DNA from: Nageia nagi
Lineage: Eukaryota > Pinophyta
Reading direction: 5' to 3'
Assembly (NCBI GenBank): GCA_050084985.1
Contig: JBITNC010000001.1
Coordinates: forward strand, 152,582,001-152,646,000
Length of the DNA stretch: 64,000 nucleotides
The translations under genes and the position numbers were made by a program. How positions within the stretch are numbered: position 1 is the first letter of the stretch; every line of letters begins with the position of its first letter. Under the pieces are notes generated by a model. The model did not search any database, had not been told where the DNA came from, and saw only the letters and a program-made list of their open reading frames with translations. Shown piece by piece: positions 34,715 to 45,929 of the stretch.

Positions 34715-35158
34715 TTATAAAGGTTCCTCAAGGAGCTTACTCATTTTTAGGAATCGTAGTGTCTCTTGAGAACCAAAGTTAACTTCCTCTATCTCTTCAT
34801 TCAACCAAGTTATTTTTGATTTTGATGGTGTGGGAAATGGTAATTCTCCCAACCCTTCTATTTTATCCTCCATAGATTCACCAAAGCAAGGATGCACATT
34901 TAGATAATATTTGTGAGTCCTCTTTTCATGCCTAGCTAGATATTTAGTTCTAGCACCCATAGATTCTAAGAAAGCATCATCATTCTCAAATAAGTCTATA
35001 GCATGTATTGCATCTTTATCATCTATTTCACATTCAATAACAAAGCAATTTTGATCATCTTTTACCCATTTTTCTTCTTGCATTAATAATGAATGACTAA
35101 CTTGACCATCATGATCATCTCTACGATATGGGACAATGCAATATTTGTTTTCCTCCAT
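34715..35158 (-). pseudogene. PR-RT linker region of the nested polyprotein
   Basis: 147 open codons on the minus strand with acidic composition (DDKDAIHAIDLFENDDAFLE, YLNVHPCFGESMEDKIEGLG). The place, between protease and RT, and the lack of motifs fit the variable linker of Tat-type polyproteins. Confidence 0.6.
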
Positions 35159-35429
35159 GATTTATTCTAAAGAGGATCATCAATGATCATTATGGAACCC
35201 AAAGGTGCATGAGTGTTCATTTTCTTGAGCCTCCTACTATCTATCCAAATCTCTCTCTAGACTAATATTATTGACATCTGTGATAGTGTATGAACCAAAT
35301 GCTATATCTTTGACATTGATTTTCTATAACATTTTTCTATAATTTGATCATATTAGCTAGTACAGCCTCATCTTTCACATCATATAGAACAAATCTCTTA
35401 AGGAGAACATAATTGGACTACTTGGCTAT

Positions 35430-36000
35430 CTACTTATCTACTTCTAACTTGTAAACATTTCCTTCAAAATAAAATTTGAAACATTGATGCAAAGTGGATG
35501 CTACTCCTTCCATGTCATCTATCCAAGGTCTTCCAAGAATAAAATTGAAAGAAGGTTTTCCATCTATAATGTAGAAGATGGTCTGAAGCACCTTGTTTCC
35601 CACTTTGATTGGAAGTGTGATGATTTTTGCATATTTCTTTGAAACACCATTAAACCCTTTAACTCTCATGGTCTCTTGGAGGTAACAAATCTAGATCAAA
35701 CTATAAAAGTAAGTGAATGGTGGTAATATTCAAAGCTACCCCACCATCTATCAATGATATTTTAACTATATTACCAAATATATTTATTTCAATAAACAAT
35801 GGTGGATGTAACTAGGTCACATCCTTGCTAGGTCTTTCACTAGGGTGAAAAGTGATAACATCCCCTTTACTCCATATTTTTGCCTTTTTTGCAAAAGCAA
35901 TGATTGAGATGTCCCTATCTATCTGACTATTCTTAAAAATTTGATTCATCATTTCTCTATAAGGTTCTAAAATTTGAAGTAATTCAAACAAACTAACCTT
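35430..36000 (-). pseudogene. gypsy protease (nested element)
   Basis: Minus strand: FHPSERPSKDVT, then INIFGNIVKISLIDGGVAL; the catalytic D-[ST]-G appears as DGG shifted by the SLIDGG context. Then KVGNKVLQTIFYIIDGKPSF and NFILGRPWIDDMEGVASTLH, the ILGRPW block typical of plant gypsy proteases, then HQCFKFYFEGN. One frame break lies near 35700. Confidence 0.8.
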
Positions 36001-36004
36001 CATT

Positions 36005-37270
36005 TGTGTGTTCTTGAGTTGCTCAATGAGGTCAAAACTTCTTGGATATTTAGGAAGTTCTTTTTCACATGTGATAGGATTTGTTGCTACTCTTAATATT
36101 CCTCTTGTAAGTGTTGCACATACTTCTTCATGGAAAATTACATTGACATGTTGTTCTTCTTCTATATCTTTAAATTTAGTAGGGAAAACATAGAATCCAT
36201 CCTCTATAAGCCCTTGTATTTTATTTCTTAGGCCTCTACACCCATTAGTGGCATGCCCCTTAGTTTGATGATATTCATAATATCCATCTTCTTTGTACCA
36301 TGCTAGTCTCTCTGTTGATTCATCTTCCTCTCTCTTAAGTAAAGACTATAATAATCTCTTTGCCATTAGATCTTTCAAGATAATCTGGGAGGTATAGGAA
36401 ACTTTATGAATTTCCTTTATTTCTTTTCATCTTCCTTTTCTACCACATGAATGGACTTATCTTTCTTTGGTGATTGTATATAGTTATCTTTGGCCCTAGG
36501 TTTATCATTATCTTGATACTTCATAACCCCTAATTTTATAAGGAATTTTTCTTTTTCCAATAGGTTATATGTGATATTAGAAAATGCTAGATGTGTATAA
36601 TTAATGACATAAGATTGTAAGGATAATATGATAGCATCCTTGAAAATATTATTCAACTCTTTTTTAGTAAGTTTTGGTTTGATTTGTTGCCATGTCTTCT
36701 TGAATCGTACAACAAACTTTTCAAGACTTTCATTACTACCTTATCTCATAGCACATAGATCCAAAACCATGACTTCATGCTTGATATTATGTTTATACTA
36801 TTTTATAAATAAGTTGCTTAATTCTTGAAATGATGTAACTGACCTTTCTGGTAGAGGATAGAACCATTCATGAGCCTCTCCTTCCAAACTATGAGGAAAT
36901 AACTTCACCTATAATCTTAAATCCACACTAATTTTAAGCTCACACTCATATTTAAACCCTTGTAAATGTCTCCTAGGATCTCCTTCCCCACTAAACTTAT
37001 ATAACATGGGATCTTTATAATCTGATGGTGGCATGCATACATAGATCTCATCACATAGAGGAATACCAAATTCAATTGAATTATCTGGCTAAAAGGATCC
37101 TCTTGCTAATTGATTAATCTATCTTTGCATACCATTGATAGTAGCCTAAATGTTATCATTGTTACTTCCATCATCATGTTTAGCTTATTCATTTGGTACT
37201 TCTAGTCCATCATGCTAAATATCTCCCAAGAACTCATCAAGACCTCTTCTTGAAAGACTTCGCAAGATTA
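36005..37270 (-). pseudogene. gypsy gag (nested element)
   Basis: Minus-strand order: RRGLDEFLGDI, SDYKDPMLYKFSGEGDPRRH, FPHSLEGEAHEWFYPLPERS, SFQELSNLFIK, HNIKHEVMVLDLCAM, SLEKFVVRFKKTWQQI, then an open run 36656-36417 with KDAIILSLQSYVIN. This is Retrotrans_gag in its usual place. The downstream lysine-rich stretch and a degraded knuckle (GMPLMGVEA) lead toward protease. Confidence 0.85.
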
Positions 37271-37360
37271 TGCTTAACTAGTCCATGTCTAAAACAACTC
37301 ACAAAATTATTTATCAGTGCTAACTAAAACCCTAGGGTTTTAGGACAACTACTTATGATT

Positions 37361-37379
37361 CACATTAGGTTCACCAAAA
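37361..37379 (-). other. Primer-binding site of the nested element
   Basis: On the minus strand, directly after the 5' LTR: TTTTGGTGAACCTAATGTG. The TGG that pairs with a tRNA CCA end sits three to four bases from the LTR. I cannot name the primer tRNA with confidence. Confidence 0.55.
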
Positions 37380-38167
37380 TGTTTACAAATAAAAGTGTAT
37401 TTAAGAATGCAAATAATTGAAATATATATAGTCTTGAAAGATACATATATCTATTTGTAAATTTTGAGCTAATGGATAGCAATTTATAACAAGACAAGTT
37501 AATATAGAAGATAACAAATAACTAGAATCAAAATGACATTACTAAACAAGATTGAATTTATGTACTTACCTCACAAAGCTTACTTGATATGGATGAATGG
37601 AAGATAGTGATGAAGCCTCATTAATGAATAGAATCTGCACCCAAAGTCATGAAGTAAGATGATCCAAAAAGAGGATCCCAAGCAATCTATTTCATGTTTA
37701 AAAGGAGTGTTGGTGGTCTATTTTCATTCACAAGGAACATCAATGGTCTCCTTTAGACTATAGTCCATTTAAAACTAACTTTGTGCCTACACATGAACTC
37801 TTAATGGTCTTAATTTGATACTCAAATAAGCTTATAATTGTCAGAATGCTCCCATAAGGAAGTACACAAACCCAATCTTAAATGGCAGTGTCAAGAGACA
37901 CCTAAAGGAATACCATCATCAAGACCAAATATGGGATCATGTATCTCCTTGATATGAACTTACTATTAGATCTCTATTTATATAGATAATAATATGACCT
38001 ACTCCTTAGGTCGGTTTGTACCTACATAAACAAGAATATAGTAAGTCAGTGATATATATCAATCATATCCAAAATATCATAAATTTTTTTGAACTAGACA
38101 TATAAGTGCAGGCACATATTTCCTAATTTATTAAATTAAATGCATAAATTAATTTTATGTGATAACA
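37380..38167 (-). repeat. 5' LTR of the nested gypsy element
   Basis: 788 bp, the same termini as 29784-30571. On the element strand it ends GTAAACA next to the primer-binding site. Confidence 0.95.
37974..37984 (-). promoter_or_regulatory. TATA box in the 5' LTR of the nested element
   Basis: The minus strand reads TATATAAATAG, the likely former core promoter. It is identical in the other LTR. Confidence 0.55.
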
Positions 38168-38172
38168 TGGAG
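38168..38172 (+). repeat. Target-site duplication of the nested element, right copy
   Basis: TGGAG, identical to 29779-29783. Confidence 0.9.
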
Positions 38173-38412
38173 CAAGTAATTAAAATGCAGATTCGTTATG
38201 TGAAAATTAAAGGAGACTTAGAGTTGATTGTAAACCAAGTCACAAGGAAGTGCTCTATTAAACATCATTATTTAAAGTCTTATATGAATAGAGTGTGGGA
38301 TCTATTTAAAAATTTTGAAGCTCTACACATACAATCCATTCCAAGGAGGTTGAACCATGAAGCTGATGCATTGGCTCAAATGGGAGCCAATTTTGATCCC
38401 ACTAATGACTAG
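38173..38412 (+). pseudogene. Archaeal-type RNase H, C-terminal part (outer element)
   Basis: Continues the frame broken at 29783: the codon after CTGGAG is CAA, giving LGLE|QVIKMQ. Then VKIKGDLELIVNQVTRKC (catalytic Asp in GDLEL), HHYLKSYMNRVWDLFKNFEA, and IPRRLNHEADALAQMGA with the final Asp of EADALA. Open up to a stop at 38410. This half has no stop, unlike most of the element. Confidence 0.85.
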
Positions 38413-38790
38413 TTTCGAAAAAAGGGGGTTCAACTTATCTTTAGACCTTCTATTCTAGATAACAATTCCTTTTAGAAAATATTTGGATATGAGGCTCAAA
38501 TTAAACAATTTTTGCTATAGCATTCTATGTGTCATGTAGTAGGAGAAGAAGATGTCAACATCTTCTAGGAATAAGATATCATCCAATTGAACAATAATAT
38601 AATTCCTAGAGATCTGGTCCCATTGGAAGGGTTTTTCAATAGAAATGACCAAGTAAGAAGAAAGGGTATAATTATAAACCTTAATAATCATAAGGAGTAT
38701 GAAATTATTTCTAAAACATTTTTAAAAATTGGCATATATAACAACCCTAATTAGATCAAAGAGATTATTTAGTTGTGTAGAGTTTTTGCT
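38413..38790 (+). pseudogene. RNase H-RT linker (outer element)
   Basis: The frame reads RPSILDNNSF, DIIQLNNNIIPRDLVPLEGF, FNRNDQVRRKG, KTFLKIGIYNNPN with stops. I recall a segment 'IQLK.N.IPKGLVPLE.LFD.ND' between RNase H and RT in plant polyproteins with the same domain order, which supports one continuous polyprotein. Confidence 0.6.
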
Positions 38791-38794
38791 AATG

Positions 38795-39500
38795 TAATTT
38801 CTTGGTTGTATGATGACCTAAAGGTTTTTGATAAATATATAATTTAGCATATGATAGAATTGATTGAAGATGCTAAGCCCATTAGATAGAAGAAAAGGTC
38901 AGTAAACCCCAAGATTGAAGTGGCAATGAAATAAGAAGTTCTAAAATTGTATAAAGCTAGTATCATATATCCTATTAAACATTCTACATGGGTGGCAAAC
39001 TTGGTCTTAGTTAGAAAGAAAAATGGGGAGATTTGATTATATGTGAATTTTAGAGGTTTAAATAGAGTATCATTAAAAGATCATTATCCTCTACCACCTA
39101 TGGAACAAATATTGAATACTATGGCTAGAGTGGAAAGATTCTCGTTACTAGATGGTTTTTCAGGGTATAACCAAGTTTGAGTGAAAAATGAAGATTAGTT
39201 CAAAATAGCTTTTACAACCAAATAGGGAATATTTACTTTCTAAATAATGCCTTTCAAATTATCAAATACATGAATAACCTTTCAAAGTGCTATGGACTAT
39301 GCTTTTGAAGAAATGGTAAATAAAAGTGTGCTAGTATATTTGGATGATATCACTATTTTCTCTCACAATAGAAGTTCCCATGTGTAGTGTATAGAGCAGG
39401 CTTTTATCAAATGTAGAAGGTATGGAATTTATTTATGTTTGAAAAAGTTTAATTTTTGTAGTATATGAGGGAAAGCTTCTTGGACATGTAATTTCAAAAG
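38795..39500 (+). pseudogene. gypsy reverse transcriptase (outer element)
   Basis: Motifs in order: FANVISWLYDDLKVFDKYII, KASIIYPIKHSTWVANLVLV, RKKNGEI, LKDHYPLPPMEQILNTMARV, RFSLLDGFSGYNQV (first catalytic Asp), FKIAFTTK, a damaged MPF.LSN..ITFQ.AM, then VYLDDITIFS at 39334 with intact YLDD. Stops stand where the family has R, Q, W and Q again. Confidence 0.9.
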
Positions 39501-40190
39501 AAGGTTGGCCTATTGATCTAGATAGGATAGAAGTAGTAGAAAATCAATCTCTCCCTTCAAACAAAAAGGCCTTACAATCTTTTCTAAGATAGATTAACTT
39601 TGTAAGAAGATATATTAAAGATTTTTAAAGTATTGTTAAGCATATTACTCTCATGTTAAAGAAAAATGTTGTGTTTGAATGGACTAAAGAAGGAAAAGAA
39701 GCATTTCAAAGAATCAAGTTTGCAATAACTAGGGCGTTTGTCTTAAGGAACCTAGATTTTAGCAAAGAATTCATTTTGTATGCATATGGATCTAGTTCAA
39801 GTATTACAACCATCCTAAAATAGAATTTTGAAATGAATGAGGAATATACTATTGCTTTTTTTAGTTAAAATATGAATAAGAGTGAAGAGAAGTACACTTT
39901 TGTAGAAAAATAGGTCCTAGCAATACTAAAGTCTTTAGGAAAGTTGAAATATTATATAAGATATAGTAGAGTCTTGGTATTAGATATACATCCATATGTT
40001 AGACCTTATATAATGCAAGGAGAAATTGGGGAGGGAAGACTTGGATGGATTTCTAAAATTTTAACATATAATGTGGAAATTAGACCTACTAAACTCATGA
40101 GGGGAAAAGCCCTTTGTGAATAATTAGCCTGAGATGTCATAGAAGCAAAAGATAGTATGTATTTTATCAAACAAGTAATTTAAAATAAGG
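39500..40190 (+). pseudogene. RT-linked RNase H (outer element)
   Basis: Across two frames: GLTIFSKID-like tether, RNLDFSKEFILYAYGSSSSI, FEMNEEYTIAFFS, NMNKSEEKYTFVEK, VLAILKSLGKLKYYIRYSRV, GRLGWISKILTYNVEIRPTK, LMRGKALCE. It is the ordinary gypsy RNase H, so this element has two RNase H domains, one on each side of RT. Confidence 0.8.
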
Positions 40191-40329
40191 AACTAGGTAT
40201 GAAGGAAAATGATTGGATGGACCAATTAAATAGGTATTTTAATATGGTAAACTCCCCACACATTTGAACATATCATAAAAGAGAAGATTTAAAATCCATG
40301 TCCAAAATTATACAAAAATTGACCAAGTG

Positions 40330-41525
40330 ATATATAGGAGAAATCATGATGGAATATTGTTGAGGTGTATACCTTCATCTAAGATAGAAAAGCTAATCAA
40401 AGAGTTTCATTCTAGGTATTTAGAGGTCATTAGTCTAGTTATACAATGATGGGTAAAATAATTCAAGCAGGTTATTACTAGCCCATTATGTTTAGAGATG
40501 ATTTTACAAAGGTTCAATGTTGTGATAAATGTCAAAGGTTTGTAGGTAGGAAGAGAAAGGTAGCTTTACCATTAGAACCAATTCAAGTGGAAGAACCTTT
40601 CCAATAGTGAGGATTAGACTTTATTGAAATTATTAATCCAAATTCCTCGATTGGGCATATATTCATCCTCACTACCACTAAGTATTTCACTAGATGGGTC
40701 AAAGTGGAAGCTATGAAAGAGGAAAATCAAAAAACCATTCTAAAATTCATTAAAAAGCTGATTACCAGGTATGAAATCCCTCAAATGATCATCTTTGATA
40801 ATGGCTTGGCATTTATAGGTATAGATATCACCAATATTGCTATGAGATACGAAAACTACTAGAAACCTTTCTCAAATTACTATCCACAGGGTAATGGACT
40901 TGTTGAATTGTCAAATAAGAATTTGTTAAGTATTATTAAGAGAAATGTAGAGGATAACCCTTGGACCTAGCATGAGAAGCTGATATGGGCATTATGGGTT
41001 GATACAATCACTATAAAGTTGGCTATTGAGTCTAATCCATATGCATTGGTATATGGGAAAAGGGCTTTGCTACTAAGTCATATAGAGATTCTTACTCTAA
41101 CAATACTTTAAGAATACAATGAAGAATTTGAACCACTTGAAGTACAGATGAACAAACTAATGCATATAGAAGAATCTTGGAATAAGACATATCTAGATTT
41201 AAAAAAGAGAAATGAAATTGTAAAGAAGTGGTTTGATACTCAAAAATCTTCTTCGAATATCTTTAAAAAAGGAGACCTTATTTTAAAATAGGATGAAGAT
41301 AGAGCCAAACTTGAAAAGCATAAGAAGTTTGAATCTTTGTGGTTAGGACCATACATCATAGCCAAAGGTATTGGGAGAAATGCCTTCAAAATAGCCAAAT
41401 TGAATGAAAAGCATAAGAAGTTCAAATCTGCGGTTAGGACCATACATCATAACCAAAGGCATTAGGAGAAATGCCTTCAAAATAGCCAAATTGAATGGGT
41501 TGAAGCTACCAAATCTCAGTAAATA
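40330..41525 (+). pseudogene. gypsy integrase (outer element)
   Basis: Order: CDKCQRFVGRKRKVALPLEP (zinc cysteines), WGLDFIEIINPNSSIGHIFI, KYFTRWVKVEAMKEENQKTI, PQMIIFDNGLAFIG, YYPQGNGLVELSNKNLLSII, HEKLIWALWVDTITIK, FKKGDLILK, WLGPYIIAKGIGRNAFKIAK. Catalytic Asp-Asp-Glu positions are readable. A 93-bp in-frame duplication repeats the GPY-like end. Confidence 0.85.
41313..41498 (+). repeat. 93-bp tandem duplication in the integrase tail
   Basis: Two copies starting GAAAAGCATAAGAAGTT at 41313 and 41406, each running through GGTTAGGACCATACATCATA to CCAAATTGAATG. 93 is 31 codons, so the first junction keeps frame. Confidence 0.85.
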
Positions 41526-41978
41526 GCTAGCATTTGAAACATTACAAGCCTATATGGGTAGGAGAATGTATTTAAAAGAGAATATAATACCCTTGTAAAT
41601 ATTGTAAATATGATATGTTTTGTATTTAATTTCCAAAGTATTAGTACATTTTATTCAATGATAATATTAATGGCTCAGGGCATTTTTAGCATTATTGGAA
41701 TTAGGGTTCCCAAGAAAAGCCTCAAAGTATCAAATCAATTATTAATGCAAAGGACATAGCAATTATATCACATGATTGAAAAAAGCAAATGCAAGGCATA
41801 GGAATTTAAGCATAAAAGTAGCAAAGGTGATGCATTTCAAAATATACAAACTCCAAATCTTTCAAAGAGTAGAAGTTATTTGATTTCTCAGTCTTCGTTA
41901 GAGCCAAGAAACATAGAGCATTATTAGGAATCATTAAGTTGAAGCATAGTATACTTGGAAGCATAGTCTGAAAGGAAT

Positions 41979-43610
41979 ATGGTGTCAACTCTAAGAAGGG
42001 TAGTTAAAAGGGTTGTAGATTCAATGGAGTTACTATGGGATATTGAAATAATGGATCACAACAAGAATCCAAAGGGCATCATAGAAGGTAAGTGTCCTAT
42101 TTTTAGATTTAATCATATTGCTCATACACTAATGGGGTTGAGACTAATGTATTTTATTCCTCATAGATGTTTCCCAATACCAAAATTGATAGAGCTTATA
42201 AAAGGGGTGTTTGATCCTACAATAAGGGTCATCAAAAACTTATAGGGAAGGGTAATTCTTAGACTAGACCTAGCATCTTTAACTAGCACTTTTAATCCAC
42301 CTACCCTATTTTCTCCCCTTATCTTGATAAATTGGGATATCTTGGTTAAACAAGAATGTGGATAGTGCTATAAATTTCCAAGAAGTCCCAAATTCTAAAG
42401 TGTTGTTCTCTAATTTCTCCTCACATTTGTAGTAGTTGTTATCTATATTGTCAGTAGTAGTTAGGGAAAGGTCAAATAAATATATTTCATTGATAAAGCT
42501 CTCAATAGCATACTAGATCTCTCATCCAAATACTCCCACCATTTATGATTGGGCTATTGCTATTTTAGATAGGATTTTAGAAAAATTAGAAGAAATTGAT
42601 TAGCAGTGTCACTTTGCATATGCATCATATATTATTTGGTTGTTAATCCATCAAAATTTGGGATTATTCAAAAAGTTAACCTTAACTAAGCATGAAGGAG
42701 ATGTTTCCCTTAGGTATGTAGATAAATGGACTAAGGAAGTAAGGTCATCAATTGATTACTATGGCTTTGTGAAAAATTTCTTAGTTCCAACCATGAGTCT
42801 ATCTACTCCCAAAATTCCAAGGCTATTAGAAGCATCAAAATTGTATTTTAAAATGCCTCATGGTGAGATTAGGATTGGTTCTTTCATTGAAGAGGGAACA
42901 TTCATCAGACTTTATGGTTTTACTAATGCCCCTTTCTTATTGCCTATACATATCATTGAATGGATTTTCAATATGGAGTATGGAAGGTAAATAGACTATG
43001 TAGATGCAAAATATGAAGCTATAACTAAGAAGAGATTGGTTTATGCTCTACCTCACAAGGTGCATGACTTGGTACTTCAAATTAGAGGAGAGGAAACTAA
43101 CTAAAGGATAAGTTGCTCAAGTTAAAGTTGAAAAGGATCAATCAATATAGGTTATATGATCCTAAAGATGTGTTTGGTAAAAGGTTGGAAAATTATCCCA
43201 ATCCTCCCAACTTCAAAGCAGAAGCTAAACTAGAATTAGACCAATGGAGAAATTTGGGAGAGAAAGATAAACTGATGCCTATGTCTTTGATTGCTATATA
43301 TATGCTACCCTCATGGATGAGTTTTGATGAAAAGAAGGAAGCTTTTAATCCATGGATAGATTCAATTCCCAAAAAATCTTTAGCTACATTGAGAAGGCTT
43401 AAGTGGAGTGAGGAGATAATCGTTGCATTTAACCAATATCAAATTGAATTAGGAAATAAATTCACTCCTCCTGAGTTTGATCTTGATGATGTGTTCAAAG
43501 ATATGTGGAATATGGAATACCTTTTAGATGATCATGTTGAAAAGTATCTTGAAAGTGATGATGATGAAGAAGAAGATCAGCTAGAAGCCCAAAGGATTAG
43601 CTAAGAAGAG
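41979..43610 (+). pseudogene. Accessory ORF after integrase, part 1 (unknown function)
   Basis: Same strand as the integrase, starting about 450 bp beyond it. Pieces: 41979-42245 (VSTLRRVVKRVVDSMELLWD, CPIFRFNHIAHTLMGLRLMY), a damaged bridge with YDWAIAILDRILEKLEEID, 42640-42990 (LRYVDKWTKEVRSSIDYYGF, PRLLEASKLYFKMPHGEIRI), and 43113-43604 (YDPKDVFGKRLENYPNPPNF, KEAFNPWIDSIPKKSLATLR, an acidic DDDEEEDQLEAQ end). Protein-like throughout with few stops, so it was under selection when the element was active. No family recognised. The env-like place and lack of a membrane segment argue against an envelope protein. It could resemble the accessory ORFs of Tat/Athila-type elements. Confidence 0.55.
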
Positions 43611-45299
43611 CAAGCTAGAGAAGAGGTTAGAGAAGCTACCTCCCAAGCTATACAAGAGACACCAAAAGGGTGAGAATTGTATACAATAAAGAGGAAATCT
43701 CAAAAGGCCGCCCTTTTACCTAAAAAGAAGAGGAGGAAACCCACTTTAACAGGTACACTTTCTTTCTCTCCTCTTACTTTTCTTTTTGATACCTTCACTA
43801 TGAACTATATCATATCATATTTTATTCAAGTTATCTCACCCATTTCTACTCAAGCCCCCCTTTCTACAATTATGAAAACCTCTCTAACACCCACCAATAA
43901 CTAATTTTGGTGTTACCTATACCTTCCCAATGGCCTAATCCTACTCATTCCACATTGATTTCCATTGTTACTCCTCTCACTGATATCATCACTATACCAT
44001 CATCACCCCACCATCATCATCACCACCATTCCCAATAAATCCCATCATTAGTAGCAGCTTAGGTCCTATCTAGGCCAATCTTACAACTCTAGCAAAATAA
44101 GTTTTAGCCTCCTTCTCCCAAGATTTAGGTGCTAGTTCTCTATTTATCACTATATTCGGGCAATAGGTGTCTATTAATGGTATTACGCAACAATTTCAAC
44201 AAATGAAGAGCAATCAAGAATAATGGATGTAGAGGCAACTAAAGAAAATCTTAGCATTGGATAATCTAGTAAGGATTTAGACTTATATAGATTCAAAAAA
44301 TAAAGTGCTAGAGATGGCTATAGCCCAAGATCTCTAGGAAGGGAAGAGTGATTTAACTTCTATGAACACTTGGGTGAAAATAGACATGAGAAGCATTCCC
44401 TAGAGTGATAAGAATGAGTTGTTGCAAACTATTGTAGACTTGAATATATCAGAGTTGATCAAGTTGGAAGCCAAGTATAACAAGCTTCAAAAAGCTCATG
44501 AAGTGATAAAGAAGCAGCTAGTTACACAAAGTATCAAGCTAAAAGTTACCAATAATGATGTAGGTAATTTGAGATCAACTTTAGCTTCAGCTCCTCCTAT
44601 TGATAGCATGAACCAAAAGGATGCCATTATAACCAAAAAAAGATGCAAAAATAGCCACAAAGATGATAGAAGTTGGATCAAAAGATTCAATCATTGACAA
44701 TCTAAGGGCTAATATAGCTCAATTACAATAAAGCATGAGTGAGTACAAAATGGATAGAGATTTCTTGTTAACTATAAAGGCAAAATTTTGGAATAGAGGT
44801 CCTAAGAAATCAAGGACCTGATTCATCTTAGGTACCATATGGAAATGTGTTTCTTAGAACTGAAATGGCTTGAAGTAGATGTTAGTAAGAGTGAGGGTAT
44901 CCTCTTTCCTATACTAGAGGAAGCCAAGAGGGAAAATAAGAAATTGAATGAAATTTCTAATGAAGGTTTATAGGCCCTAAATATTGGAGATCAAGTTGGA
45001 ATAATAACAATAATCAATTACCTAATGCAAGAAAAATGGGTCTATTAAGGATGACATCACGAGCAAGACCAAAATCTCTTAGAGTTATTTGCTTCACCTT
45101 ACAAAGGTGCAAAAAGGAGGTGACATCAATAAAAATAAAAGAACTTTCAAATCAGATGGTCCAAAAACCAATGATGTCATATGTAACAAAAGGAATCTCT
45201 ACCCAAGCAAAACCTCACCAAAGAACTTCGAAACATGTGTTGAAGATCGAGAAGGCTCTGGAACAACCATTGAAAGATGAAACTCTACAATCACCATAA
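43611..45299 (+). pseudogene. Accessory ORF after integrase, part 2 (charged/coiled-coil)
   Basis: Continues with a lysine/arginine block (KRKSQKAALLPKKKRRKP, nuclear-signal-like), a Pro/Thr/Ser-rich stretch to about 44100 with stops, then an open run 44419-44697 with heptad-like spacing (LQTIVDLNISELIKLEAKYN, LQKAHEVIKKQLV), and a last piece 45036-45299 rich in Lys and Ser. A coiled coil is likely at 44419-44600. Whether it formed one protein with part 1 is inferred from strand and contiguity. Confidence 0.4.
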
Positions 45300-45925
45300 T
45301 TAGTTGGAGAACCTTTTGTAATTGTAATACAAGTTTAAATAGCACCCAGGAAGCATGCTTATCATAATATATAGGTAGTTATAGTTTTAAACCTTTCAAT
45401 TTTTAGAAGGTATAGATAGTTAGCTATTTATTAAAAGAAGGCCAGAATCTTTGGGTCATTTTGTAACTATTTTGTTTCAATCTATCCATAATCACTCTAG
45501 CCTAGTATAAATTTAGTCAAAGATAGGAAGAAGGGGTCAAAATTCCTAGTATTGCCCCTTGTATTTATTTTCAAAGACCTTTTGTTCTATCAGTTATACA
45601 ATGCCATCTTGAACTTTCTTATCCAACACTTGGTGTTATTATTTTTAATTTAGTTATATCATGGCAAGTAATGGATATTTTCTAAATGAGAACAACAAGT
45701 TGTTGGTATAACTATGTCTACTTATATGGAAGAGTTAAGTTGAAGAATAATTTAGAGAATGAAAACTTACACTGTGGTTGCTACATTAGATTCTTGCCAA
45801 GGTTTCATGCCATGTGAAAGTCTATGATGAACTAGTGATCTACCCCTTTTTCTTTACTCTTGCTCCCTATCTCTTTTGTTTTATTTCTCACACTCTATCC
45901 TCTTTTGTTTCTTTCCTGTTATTTG
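45300..45925. other. Flank of the outer gypsy element; LTR not proven
   Basis: AT-rich, no frame. Its position suits a 3' UTR or 3' LTR of the outer element, but I cannot match it to any sequence left of 27.3 kb. Confidence 0.4.
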
Positions 45926-45929
45926 CTCT

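Larger units (their letters stand above)
29784..38167 (-). mobile_element. Nested Ty3/gypsy (Tat-type) LTR retrotransposon, complete and decayed
   Basis: 8,384 bp bounded by TGTTTAC...GATAACA on the plus strand, with two 788-bp LTRs and the 5-bp duplication TGGAG. Minus-strand order: 5' LTR, PBS, gag, protease, RT, RNase H, archaeal-type RNase H, integrase, 3' UTR with minisatellite, purine tract, 3' LTR. That RT-RH-aRH-IN order is the one known for the Tat group. Stops and shifts occur in every domain, so it is immobile by itself. The LTRs differ at very roughly 10-13% of positions by eye. Confidence 0.95.
27312..45299 (+). mobile_element. Ty3/gypsy element (outer) with RNase H before RT and an extra 3' ORF, split by a nested element
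   Basis: Plus-strand order: gag (27.3-28.6), protease (29.0-29.5), archaeal-type RNase H (29.6-29.78 plus 38.17-38.4), linker, RT (38.8-39.5), second RNase H (39.6-40.2), integrase (40.3-41.5), then a long accessory frame (41.98-45.3). The first RNase H is cut by the nested element at 29784-38167. All frames carry stops. LTRs were not identified with confidence: the left flank holds tandem arrays and the dispersed repeat at 26.1-26.8 kb, and the right flank has no visible matching copy. Confidence 0.85.

Noticed and set aside
41979-45299. Envelope gene
   Set aside because: No signal peptide, cleavage site or membrane segment is visible; composition is charged and coiled-coil-like.
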